Assembly: GCF_015706575.1 (NCBI RefSeq)
Contig: NW_024037052.1
Span: 1,178,001-1,242,000, forward strand
DNA: 64,000 nucleotides
Direction: 5' to 3'
From: Patiria miniata
Taxonomy: Eukaryota; Echinodermata; Asteroidea; Valvatida; Asterinidae
The notes beneath the pieces were generated by a model. It ran no database searches. It saw only the letters and a list, made by a program, of their open reading frames with translations, and had not been told where the DNA came from. Both the position numbers and the translations under genes were made by a program. Positions within the stretch are counted from its first letter, which is position 1, and each line of letters starts with the position of its first letter. Positions 46,201 through 57,394 of this stretch are shown piece after piece.

Positions 46201-49200
46201 TGTTGATAAAATGGAAATGTATTGGAGGTTTGATGACAGGACGTGATGTCAGAAAATTTGGATATTGAATTTACAATGTATACTTGCTCTTTTTTTCTGC
46301 CACAGGGAGCTTTTGAATGCTGCGAAGAGAGAAGACGCCGGTTTTCATCGAAGTTTTTGTTAAGTAACTGTAACCTTTTTTCCGTGTGACGTCTATCGGG
46401 GAGGAGGGGGGGGGGGGTAAGGGGGAGGTGAAACTTGTGTCACCGGCGGTGGAAGCTACCCCTGCCTGGGTCTTTGGTCTGAAATTGGGATCATATCTCC
46501 AGCTTGGGATGGAGATATGTCCTCTTTGCAGGTCTTAGCCCCAGGACGACCGTTGTGAAAGTGTGTGTGGTGGGTTGCCGGCTGTTTTGTTGCGTTCTGT
46601 TCATGTCTGTCTGTTTCGTCTCCCTATTTGTCGGGCCCACTGTGTTCACCCCTTGTTTCAGTTCCGTTCGTCTTCGTTGAATGTTCAAAGATGCAGAGTT
46701 TTGACATTTCACTAACACTTTTTGTTTCTTCCCAGTTTTCTCTTTTCTGTGTGTGCAGATTGAAGATGAAGGGCACAGAAGTAAGGTCGTCCAAGTGCAG
46801 CATTCATCTCCCACAGGTAAATGAGTAATGTTTCTCCTTGCAAAACGTCTCTGTTTTGATGCGCTTCCTTGCATTTGAATGGGCTTGCTGGATTTTAACG
46901 TGGAGGTAGACCTTGGGGTATATCTTTGGAGTTTGAGATGGCAAGTTGGACATACAGTACTTGTTGATAAAATGGAAATGTATTGGAGGTTTGATGACAG
47001 GACGTGATGTCAGAAAATTTGGATATTGAATTTACAATGTATACTTGCTCTTTTTTCTGCCACAGGGAGCTTTTGAATGCTGCGAAGAGAGAAGACGCCG
47101 GTTTTCATCGAAGTTTTTGTTAAGTAACTGTAACCTTTTTTCCGTGTGACGTCTATCGGGGAGGGAAGGGGGGGGGGGGTAAGGGGGAGGTGAAACTTGT
47201 GTCACCGGCGGTGGAAGCTACCCCTGCCTGGGTCTTTGGTCTGAAATTGGGATCATATCTCCAGCTTGGGATGGAGATATGTCCTCTTTGCAGGTCTTAG
47301 CCCCAGGACGACCGTTGTGAAAGTGTGTGTGGTGGGTTGCCGGCTGTTTTGTTGCGTTCTGTTCATGTCTGTCTGTTTCGTCTCCCTATTTGTCCGGGCC
47401 CACTGTGTTCACCCCTTGTTTCAGTTCCGTTCGTCTTCGTTGAATGTTCAAAGATGCAGAGTTTTGACATTTCACTAACACTTTTTGTTTCTTCCCAGTT
47501 TTCTCTTTTCTGTGTGTGCAGATTGAAGATGAAGGGCACAGAAGTAAGGTCGTCCAAGTGCAGCATTCATCTCCCACAGGTAAATGAGTAATGTTTCTCC
47601 TTGCAAAACGTCTCTGTTTTGATGCGCTTCCTTGCATTTGAATGGGCTTGCTGGATTTTAACGTGGAGGTAGACCTTGGGTATATCTTTGGAGTTTGAGA
47701 TGGCAAGTTGGACATACAGTACTTGTTGATAAAATGGAAATGTATTGGAGGTTTGATGACAGGACGTGATGTCAGAAAATTTGGATATTGAATTTACAAT
47801 GTATACTTGCTCTTTTTTTCTGCCACAGGGAGCTTTTGAATGCTGCGAAGAGAGAAGACGCCGGTTTTCATCGAAGTTTTTGTTAAGTAACTGTAACCTT
47901 TTTTCCGTGTGACGTCTATCGGGGAGGGAAGGGGGGGGGGGGTAAGGGGGAGGTGAAACTTGTGTCACCGGCGGTGGAAGCTACCCCTGCCTGGGTCTTT
48001 GGTCTGAAATTGGGATCATATCTCCAGCTTGGGATGGAGATATGTCCTCTTTGCAGGTTTTAGCCCCAGGACGACCGTTGTGAAAGTGTGTGTGGTGGGT
48101 TGCCGGCTGTTTTGTTGCGTTCTGTTCATGTCTGTCTGTTTCGTCTCCCTATTTGTTGGGCCCACTGTGTTCACCCCTTGTTTCAGTTCCGTTCGTCTTC
48201 GTTGAATGTTCAAAGATGCAGAGTTTTGACATTTCACTAACACTTTTTGTTTCTTCCCAGTTTTCTCTTTTCTGTGTGTGCAGATTGAAGATGAAGGGCA
48301 CAGAAGTAAGGTCGTCCAAGTGCAGCATTCATCTCCCACAGGTAAATGAGTAATGTTTCTCCTTGCAAAACGTCTCTGTTTTGATGCGCTTCCTTGCATT
48401 TGAATGGGCTTGCTGGATTTTAACGTGGAGGTAGACCTTGGGGTATATCTTTGGAGTTTGAGATGGCAAGTTGGACATACAGTACTTGTTGATAAAATGG
48501 AAATGTATTGGAGGTTTGATGACAGGACGTGATGTCAGAAAATTGGATATTGAATTTACAATGTATACTTGCTCTTTTTTTCTGCCACAGGGAGCTTTTG
48601 AATGCTGCGAAGAGAGAAGACGCCGGTTTTCATCGAAGTTTTTGTTAAGTAACTGTAACCTTTTTTCCGTGTGACGTCTATCGGGGAGGGAAGGGGGGGG
48701 GGTAAGGGGGAGGTGAAACTTGTGTCACCGGCGGTGGAAGCTACCCCTGCCTGGGTCTTTGGTCTGAAATTGGGATCATATCTCCAGCTGGGGATGGAGA
48801 TATGTCCTCTTTGCAGGTCTTAGCCCCAGGACGACCGTTGTGAAAGTGTGTGTGGTAGGTTGCCGGCTGTTTTGTTGCGTTCTGTTCATGTCTGTCTGTT
48901 TCGTCTCCCTATTTGTCCGGGCCCACTGTGTTCACCCCTTGTTTCAGTTCCGTTCGTCTTCGTTGAATGTTCAAAGATGCAGAGTTTTGACATTTCACTA
49001 ACACTTTTTGTTTCTTCCCAGTTTTCTCTTTTCTGTGTGTGCAGATTGAAGATGAAGGGCACAGAAGTAAGGTCGTCCAAGTGCAGCATTCATCTCCCAC
49101 AGGTAAATGAGTAATGTTTCTCCTTGCAAAACGTCTCTGTTTTGATGCGCTTCCTTGCATTTGAATGGGCTTGCTGGATTTTAACGTGGAGGTAGACCTT

Positions 49201-49572
49201 GGGGTATATCTTTGGAGTTTGAGATGGCAAGTTGGACATACAGTACTTGTTGATAAAATGGAAATGTATTGGAGGTTTGATGACAGGACGTGATGTCAGA
49301 AAATTTGGATATTGAATTTACAATGTATACTTGCTCTTTTTTTCTGCCACAGGGAGCTTTTGAATGCTGCGAAGAGAGAAGACGCCGGTTTTCATCGAAG
49401 TTTTTGTTAAGTAACTGTAACCTTTTTTCCGTGTGACGTCTATCGGGGAGGGAAGGGGTGGGGGGGGGGGGGTAAGGGGGAGGTGCAACTTGTGTCACCG
49501 GCGGTGGAAGCTACCCCTGCCTGGGTCTTTGGTCTGAAATTGGGATCATATCTCCAGCTTGGGATGAAGATA

Positions 49573-50258
49573 CTTTATACCATCTTGCTCACAGCCATTT
49601 TGAATTCACGTTCGTGTTTGTAGAACATAATGAAATTAGATGGATTGCATTTTGAAAGTGTACTCTAAATGCAATGTGCAAGTGCTACATACATGTACGC
49701 AAGCAAGTTAAGCACATTATGACGGTTAAAAAACGTCACGGCAAAAATCAGCTGCAGCAGATATGCGCACACATTTTCGCAGAGCAAATGAAACACTCAA
49801 TTTACTGTGCATTTCAGTTTGAGTGTATCGGCTTTGATAGCACACCTGTATGGAATACAAACGCAGATACAAATAGCCGTACAAAAGTTTGAGTTTTCCA
49901 TAGGTTTGTGCACAAACATGGATGCGCCCATCAGCCATCACTTTGTACATCGAGTCAGCACTCTAGTAATTCAGTGTAGCTCTATGGCAGTAATGTAGTT
50001 TCTTCCTAATTGCTTCTTGAAATACGTGTTTTTGTGTTTGTGCATTGGTCATGTATTTTTGTAATACAGAGGATTTCATGTGGAAAATGTTGTTGCATTT
50101 TACCTGAATGCTATTAAAATGCATGTACATGTACATTTCCAGGTTTTGTTTATGCACTTGGAAACATGCCCAATTGCCTGAGAATTGCAATATGAAATTT
50201 TGGAACAAAAAGTAATCTTTTTAACAATAATTTTCTTTGCATTTCTGCCTGTACACAG
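49573..50258 (+). other. Intron before the last exon of the plus-strand gene, right copy
   Basis: Counterpart of 2,120-2,805 with a few substitutions. Same acceptor at its end. Confidence 0.6.
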
Positions 50259-50441
50259 ACCCTGGAAATCAACGCCACAATTAATGCCCCTCCCCAGAAA
50301 GAACCGCACCGGCAGCAACCCCGTCAGTTCAGTCTTCAGCACACGACGCAACAAAGTCACCCAACCTACCGTAGACCTTCAGCACCGCAGGCAATATCGA
50401 CACCTCGAACTCATGATGTGGTCAATTCCACGCTGGTGTAA
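50259..50441 (+). CDS. Last coding exon of the unidentified plus-strand gene (right copy)
   Basis: Same 61-codon exon as 2,806-2,988 after the same acceptor, ending DVVNSTLV. It reads YRRPSAPQ where the left copy has YLRPSAPQ; the second difference is silent. Both copies remain open in this frame. Confidence 0.45.
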   Translation, partial: TLEINATINAPPQKEPHRQQPRQFSLQHTTQQSHPTYRRPSAPQAISTPRTHDVVNSTLV

Positions 50442-52836
50442 CAAGCCATTAAGCCTCAGGCATGTGCACTGGCTCTTCATGAGCCCAGTCTCTTAAACAT
50501 CTCACCCATAGATTGTGTCAGCTGATGGTATTGTACAAATTGCAACATGATCAGAGAAATAGTAGTGGCAAGTTACACTGAGTGAGAGGAGGTAGTGTGA
50601 AATCACTGGTGCCAAGGTGGGCTGATGTGGACTACCATACCTCCTAACGTGGACAAGTAATACACTACTTACCCGAAATGAACCATGTTGTATTTGTTCT
50701 GTTACACCCATACATAATTCATTAGTTCCATTGGAAGAAATTCATTGGAATTCCATGGAACATCCCTCCCATGAAATGCGTATATACTGTCATTCTTGAA
50801 GGTTGCAGTGTGGTACCACTAGCAACCCGACTTGCATGTGCAATTGTTGCATAGCTCAGGGTTTCAGAGCTAATTATGGGGTACTTCTGTCCTGGTAGCA
50901 CTGACTGGTTTACGTGCCTCATGCGTGTGCCGTGTGTGCAGGGTAGCTGCTTTTGCTTCCCAGACAAACCTATGCAAGTATGAATAATGCTTTAAGCTTC
51001 ACTTGTTGTTACTGTACTACCGCCTATTGTCCAAAAGACTAGTCCATGACCCAAAGTGCTAAAAGCACAGCAACTAAAGAACTACATCACTGCAACTGGA
51101 GGTCTGTGTTGATGTGGGTGCTCTTGCAGACCATTTCTTGATAGCGCAACACCAGTGTGAACATTTTGTCAAGGGGAAGATTGCAGAAGTGCAATAACAA
51201 GTGAATTTCAGTACACACAAATTGAATAAATATTGTCTTGCATTAGGAGTATATAATCAGCTGTCCGGTGTATCTGTAGGTGAGGTGTTTATACAAAGTA
51301 AATATTGACTGTTCTAACGTGTGGTACAGTAAAAAGAGTTTCACTTAGTGATCCGTGGAGTGCTATATTTTCCCTCCACTCTTCCTTGAGAATATACTTA
51401 CAATATGGTATGGATCACCTTGCAATGGTATCGTTTGATTGTACCACTCATTGCAGTCAATATTAGCATACATTGTACTTAAAAGGCAGTGGTGTAGTCA
51501 AGTACATTTCCATGAGTACGAAATGTACTGGAGTATGAGTATGAGTACTGCAACACTGCTAGAAGGCATATGAAGTGTGACTCATGAGAATGTGGAGGTG
51601 CACATTGATCTATGCAAGACAAAGCTTTGCTTACTGCATTTATTCTAGCTTTATATGAACATCTTCCATATGCCCAGTGACATCTGAAACATTTTTGTCA
51701 TTGACCTGACCAATCACATTGCTTTATGACTATAACAATGAACAAGTAAGGGCGTTGTTTTCTTCTCTTGCTTTTGCAAAGTTTAAGGAAAACAAGACAA
51801 GTCCCTGCATGCTTGATTGATGCGGCATGATTGTCAACATCTGGCATGGTTTCTGCACATCCACGTACTCTGGTTCATATTTAACTTATATAACTTCTTG
51901 GAAGCTTCCATCCTATTGTTCATTTGTGTCTCGGTAAACAGTCAAAATGTGGTATTAAGCGCATTCAGTTTTGCTGTTGAACCACTGTTATTAACACATT
52001 GAACCCAACTTTTTCAACAACTCAGAATATAGTATAGGTAGATTTTCTTAAGGACATTAATATCCATGATATATATACGTATATATTTTTAAGAAGGGGC
52101 TAAAGTCCAGCACTTTTTGAGTGAGAAAGCTAGATTTGTTTTGCTTGTATCCTATTGTGTATAGCTATCCAGAGATAAGTTGTGTCTAGTTTCTGTGCTG
52201 TTATAGTTTGGTTTTCGTATATGGCACATGATGTAGGGTTTGATATTTACTTTGCTAGCTTGTGATTTGCAACTTTGCCACAAACATTTAAGATAAATAT
52301 AAAGATCATAAAATGATCACTTTTTTGTTATTAATTTCATTAATCAGAAATACAGGTGGAATGTAGGTTAGCTATACACATCAATCATATTGACAAATAT
52401 GTTGGTTTGTATAAAAAAAAAAGGCCTCCTGTTTAAACGATATACTTAAAGTCTTTATTAGTTTAATTGTGTTGGACAATATATTTCAAATGATGTTTAT
52501 TATATAAAAAGTGATCACATAGGGAAATGGTTTCAGTAAATTATGTTTAAAAGAAATCATTTCTGCTATGCAAAATGTAAAAAAAAGGTTTAAATATTGT
52601 ATGGTTTTACTTGTTTATGTATATTCATTTACTTTTACAAAATTGTGCAATTTATGAATTAATAACTGAGCTTTCAGACATTTGAGATGGAAAAAGTCAA
52701 CATTGATACTAAAGGACCTAAGACAAGAAATGGGAAAATGGGGGGGGGGGGGGGGGGCGGAGCGTTTGTTGAATTCTTTATTTCAGTTATGCTGGTAGCT
52801 TTATTTATTTGACATGGTCCTACAGAAACTGCAATT
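50442..52836. other. 3' flank and intergenic region, right copy
   Basis: Counterpart of 2,989-5,373 without a supported gene. It contains the tiny MITE at 51,487-51,558 and a poly-G tract at about 52,740-52,757 that is longer than in the left copy. Confidence 0.55.
51487..51558. mobile_element. Tiny hAT-like MITE (72 bp), right copy
   Basis: Same element as 4,034-4,105, with the same flanking 8-mers, so it predates the duplication. Confidence 0.6.
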
Positions 52837-54136
52837 ATCATTTCAACACCATTCTACACAATAAACAATCAAATCATCCTGATTTTGGTATTTGTGCTTG
52901 CAGCAGCAACCGGGTACGACGACCCAATGTTTTAATTACATCTTTCAATAATTCGAACCTTTAAAGACTTGATAGTATTTACAGAACTATCATCTATTAT
53001 CTAGGCGTAAGAGCCTTTCATTATAGACACATTTAAGTGATCAATTAATTATACAGAATTATACCTGAGACAACACTCTTTTTGCAATTGTTATGATTAA
53101 TTCTAATTATTCGTACCCCATTTGATATTATATTTAATCTCATCGCTGTGATGACTACCAGGTACGACAGTGTTTTAATAACGGTCATTCAATAATTTGA
53201 ACCTTAAAGACGTCTTGATGGAGACAATATTTACAGAACTAGGGTCTATCATTTAGGCGTAAGAGCCTTTCATTTATCATATTTGCGTAATCAATACTAG
53301 AATTAACCTTGAGATTCCCTCCTCTTTACAATTGTCATGGTTATTTCTGAATAATCGTTCCACATTTGATATTATATTAAGGCAAGCTTTTCAGAATTAT
53401 CTCTTTTGGTTTTGTACAATACCAGATATCTTCCGCTGAGGATAAATCACGCATACTATGGTGCATGTCTATTCAGACTTGTTTGCGTTCTGAACGCATT
53501 AGATCGCTAGAACAATTCTAGCATCTCATCTAGTAGATCTGACCTTTATGAATCTTACTGCCAACCTGTAAATCTCGTTTTATACCTCCGTCAGAAACTA
53601 CTCCGACCATACCTTGATTGCCACTTGTGGATTTCATTTGAACCTTTAAGTTTCACAGAACTTTCCTTTAGGCTTCAGAGCCTTTAGCTAAACTTAATTG
53701 AATAATCGCAAGATACCACTCATCTATTACATTATGGCTGTTTCTGGAATTGTACCCCATCTAACATTGCTGTGTTGACTGCCAGATACGAAAAACCAAA
53801 ACCATATTTGGAAAAATGGAAACGTACACCTGAACTATGCAAGACAACTCCTTCAGGCAAGGGTAGCAATGTTCGTCTCTTATAAATACTGTTTGAGACA
53901 TTGAACAACTATGAAATTACAACCAGACTTAACAACTGTGTTAAAAATTGTGTGTTGTCGTTGCTGCTCGCAAGCGTGAAGTGATCTACCTTCAATCCAA
54001 CCACGCACACATTCCTGTGCCACTCCCTATTCAAATTACGCGCCCTTAACCACTCTACCGTGTCTCATTTACATATCAATGATAAAGCAGATTTATTCTA
54101 ATTCGTTCCGGTACTCAACCGAATAAATCAATATTT
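52837..54136 (-). mobile_element. Short non-autonomous tyrosine-recombinase-type element (1,300 bp)
   Basis: It begins with a 77-bp end A (52,837-52,913, starting ATCATTTCAACACC) and finishes with a 194-bp end B (53,943-54,136, ending CAATATTT). These are the same ends as the adjoining longer element. The interior contains about three diverged ~240-bp repeats marked by GGTACGAC and AGAGCCTTTCAT. It also shares blocks with the longer element, such as TTGTTTGCGTTCTGAACGCA. It has no coding capacity of its own and is probably mobilised by the partner's enzyme. It lies at an ATT in a site that is empty in the left copy. Confidence 0.8.
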
Positions 54137-54294
54137 ATCATTTCAACACCATTCTACACAATAAACAATCAAATCATCCTGATTTTGGTATTTGTGCTTG
54201 CAGCAGCAACCGGTATGAACTATAAAGAACGGGTCTGTAATGCTGAATCCCAAAAGGATTTAGATATTTAACATCATATTGCAATCACTCTCTT

Positions 54295-54354
54295 GGATAT
54301 ATTAAAGTATCCTTCTCTGTCTCTGATATGGCGTCCATGACGCTTGAACAGCCT
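54295..54354 (-). pseudogene. Tyrosine recombinase C-terminal motif (remnant)
   Basis: The minus strand reads RLFKRHGRHIRDREGYF, which resembles the conserved tail of metazoan YR elements: a KRHGRW-like turn followed by GY carrying the nucleophilic tyrosine. Identification is from memory of the family. Confidence 0.55.
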
Positions 54355-54895
54355 GTTGGATATCTGCTTTGATAGCCGCTAAGACTCAAACAGCAGCATG
54401 GGGCTGCTCTGTGAAAACTCTAACCTTCCCTCTCAAACTCTCGAGTACTTCATCGGTTTATACCTCTATGAAATCACTTTATACTCTTCTTTAACATTTG
54501 TTTAAGTTTATGAACACAAAAGAAGGTCTTTATCTGAAGGGAAAACTTTGACTCACTTGACATACAATTCCAACATTGCAACTGTACATGTTGATAATAA
54601 TTACCTCGCAATAATAACTGAATTCACATGGCCGAGTGCATGAGATAACACGTAAATACTTCAATTAAAGTGCGGCTAACTCACTGAGCCGATAAGACCC
54701 GGTATATGAAATAAGGGCCTTGACCAGGATTCTTATATGAAATAAGATGTGTACTGAACGGTCTTTACCCTATTTTGGCACTATCTCAGAAAGAATATCT
54801 GGTGTAATTGGATCTTTCTTTGGCTTAACCAGTGTTCTTGTCAGACCTATAGCGCGGTGTATGACACCAGAGGGTCTTTGGTTGTATCATGGTCC

Positions 54896-55189
54896 TCAAC
54901 TAGCCATGAGATGAACCCATGACATGACAGCTAAAGAGTTTGTGACTGTAGGTGCATGGTGATGTTGCAGAGTTCCAATATGGATCAGGTATAAGGCTAC
55001 CATGTAAGGATCTGCGGGTAGGGATGATATTCCGTGCAACTCTGCCCATTGTCGCCATCTCGTGAAGGATGATATGTACTGCGAGACTGTTGATGGGGCT
55101 TGTGACTCGAGTAGCATGGAAAGCAGTTGACTGGCGAGACTATATCCAGCTCTTGACTTTTGGCTGATTGAGGACTCCGCTGCCTCCAA
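54896..55189 (-). pseudogene. Tyrosine recombinase N-terminal core-binding domain (remnant)
   Basis: A 97-codon open segment with SRAGYSLASQLLSMLLES, APSTVSQYISSFTRWRQWA and LPADPYMVALYLIHIG. The pattern ST...Y...RW.W..GI..LPA.P..VALYL is typical of the SAM-like DNA-binding domain of YR-encoded integrases in DIRS/Crypton-type elements. The catalytic domain would lie downstream, towards 54,295, but is not readable as one open frame. Confidence 0.7.
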
Positions 55190-57394
55190 TTATCGCTGTT
55201 GAAGATGAGCTTCCAAAAAGGAAAATAACAAAGATTGTTACTTTAACGAGATTAAAATCATGCATCAACTTACTAAACACTTTCTTTATTAAGTGCATTT
55301 AATTAAAAGCGCATTTCCCACTGCTTATTGCTACAATTATACTCTGAATACAAAAGAACAGCTTATTTGCCAAATCTGAATCATCATCCGCTGGGGATAT
55401 CAATTGTAACGTTTACAATACCAAACATCCGCTGAGGATGTCACCATATTTTGGTGTAAGTCTGCTGAGACTGTCTTGTTTGCGTTCTGAACGCATCTCG
55501 TTATATACTTCTGTCAGAAACGACTCTGACCCTAACTTTTTTGCCACGTAAACCACTAAACTTTAGTATGGTGATACTCGTGGCTTTCATATTAAACCAA
55601 TGGAGTTATCTTGGCCAAGATTAGGCCAAATAATAAACTAGGCTGACCATGCATGTTTCCATAGAAGGGTTAACTTAAGGCCAATTTCACTGCCTTCGAT
55701 TCTCTCCGAGTCGAGCTTCGAGTCTTCTCGCTATCTGACCGATGCCCAAATATTCTATTGAATCCCTTTTGTACTGCCAGTGCGTCCAGCGTCGGTGGAA
55801 CAGTTTTGAAACTGGAGGATTTTTTTTTTTTTTTTTTTTTTTTTCTCCGAACAAGACTAGTGAACTTTGATGAGAAACAGATGTAAATACATCAGTAAAA
55901 CGGGATTCTAAATACCTTTGGACTTTATACGAATCTCAAGTCAAGCCTACTAGAACTAAATCTTCTCTCTGGTTTTGAAGGAACTGGCAAACTCAATCAT
56001 CGTCTTAAAGACATCTTGTATTTCTACACTTCTCCGTCTTCGCACTAGACAAAACCACTTTGCTAATCCAAATACATTCTCCGCTTAAGTTAAGCATGTG
56101 CTCTCTGACTTTCTGAAAGCAATTGTTATAAAATGGAATAAGCTGGCAAATCTCTAAACCATCGTTAAGCAAGTCATCTGTACATGACATGTATGCATAA
56201 TTCTGCATTTCTCACCTTCTGAACCAACTTCTTCACCACTTCAACCCCGTTTTGAGCATTTTAGAACCAACCACTTTTGGTTTGAGCACTGTGCTCTCTA
56301 TTCTATGGCTTTCTGAAGGAAACTGGAGTGTCCCAAACTGTCTTCTAAGACAACTCTCCTTGTTCTTGCAATTGCCCCTTTTTCCAGCGATTGTACTATT
56401 TTGGTACAATTTAAAGACACATATGATGGTAGGAATTGGAACAAATCGGAAAAACAAAATTTCTGTGAAACCCAGGAAAACCTGATTGGTCAAACGCTCA
56501 CAAGGTGATATTTAAGAATTTCAGATCAAACTTCAACGTGAATCAATACGTTGTCAAGGAACAAAGAAATATGGGCGTATCACCAAATTTGACTGATTGA
56601 TGCCAGGGCTATCTACTCCCTTTTCGGACGACATTCACCTGTTGTCACTGAATTGAAACTTACAGAGGATTAATGATAAACGGCTTTATTATGGGTTTCC
56701 AACAAATTGTATATGGCAGAACATCGATTCAATCTAGGGCCTATATTTCGTCTCAACAAGTAGAGTGTGGGTTTTCTGAAATTGACCATTTTCTGAGACT
56801 GGTTACATCTTATAACAAAGAACTAGTGTAAAAGTCCCCACAATTCACGATGGGAAAGTAAATCTCCAGAACACTCTTCGTTCGGAACCAGAAATCTCTC
56901 CGTTCTCAAAAAAATCATCTGTGAATTTCAACATCTGCAATTACATTTTTGCAAATTAAAAAGACTGTAATTTAACTTAGCTTCGTAAACTGGCTTTCTG
57001 CTTTCTGCTTTCCGATCTTCGGTCCATCTGCTATTGACAACTGTCTTGTCTTGATTGATACCGATGTAGGGGCGAGCTCTGTTGTCAGTAGCCTTGAATG
57101 TAATGTAGCTTCTTAAAATGAGATGTCGAATTGACTTTAGGAGAGCAAAACTGCCATCTCTCCCATTTGCTGATATAACGCAATGGAAGTACAGCGCCAC
57201 AAAAATTGTGTGTTGTCGTTGCTGCTCGCAAGCGTGAAGTGATCTACCTTCAATCCAACCACGCACACATTCCTGTGCCACTCCCTATTCAAATTACGCG
57301 CCCTTAACCACTCTACCGTGTCTCATTTACATATCAATGATAAAGCAGATTTATTCTAATTCGTTCCGGTACTCAACCGAATAAATCAATATTT

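Larger units (their letters stand above)
38753..49572 (+). repeat. Right ~760-bp tandem array, 14 units
   Basis: Segment A occurs at 39146, 39908, 40671, 41431, 42195, 42958, 43718, 44478, 45238, 45999, 46759, 47522, 48284 and 49045 (starts; each 58 nt). This gives a period of 760-764 bp. In full units C starts about 228 nt before A and B about 308 nt after it. Units are nearly identical; most differences are lengths of the poly-G tract and scattered single-base indels. Segment A is identical in all 16 copies in the window, but so is much of its flank. B carries length changes in several units (near 39,480, 41,020, 41,765 and 43,300), and C in one (40,444). The array ends exactly as the left one does. 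Confidence 0.97.
54137..57394 (-). mobile_element. Longer tyrosine-recombinase element (3,258 bp, Crypton- or DIRS-like), broken
   Basis: It has the same 77-bp end A (54,137-54,213) and 194-bp end B (57,201-57,394) as the shorter element, which it follows head to tail. Recombinase remnants lie on the minus strand: a core-binding domain (54,896-55,189) and a C-terminal motif (54,295-54,354). No reverse transcriptase was recognised; that and the 3.3-kb size favour Crypton, but a decayed DIRS relative is not excluded. The ends are apparently identical between the two elements and the site is empty in the other copy, so the insertion is young although the coding part looks damaged. Confidence 0.75.

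Noticed and set aside
38753-49572. CRISPR-like or bacterial repeat array
   Set aside because: The unit is 760 bp with spliced-exon features in an animal genome; there are no short repeats with unique spacers and no cas genes.
52837-57394. LTR retrotransposon, reading the shared ends as long terminal repeats
   Set aside because: The order is A-B-A-B with different interiors, not one direct repeat at each end. No TG...CA termini, primer-binding site, reverse transcriptase or 4-6 bp target duplication was seen, and the only enzyme remnant is a tyrosine recombinase.
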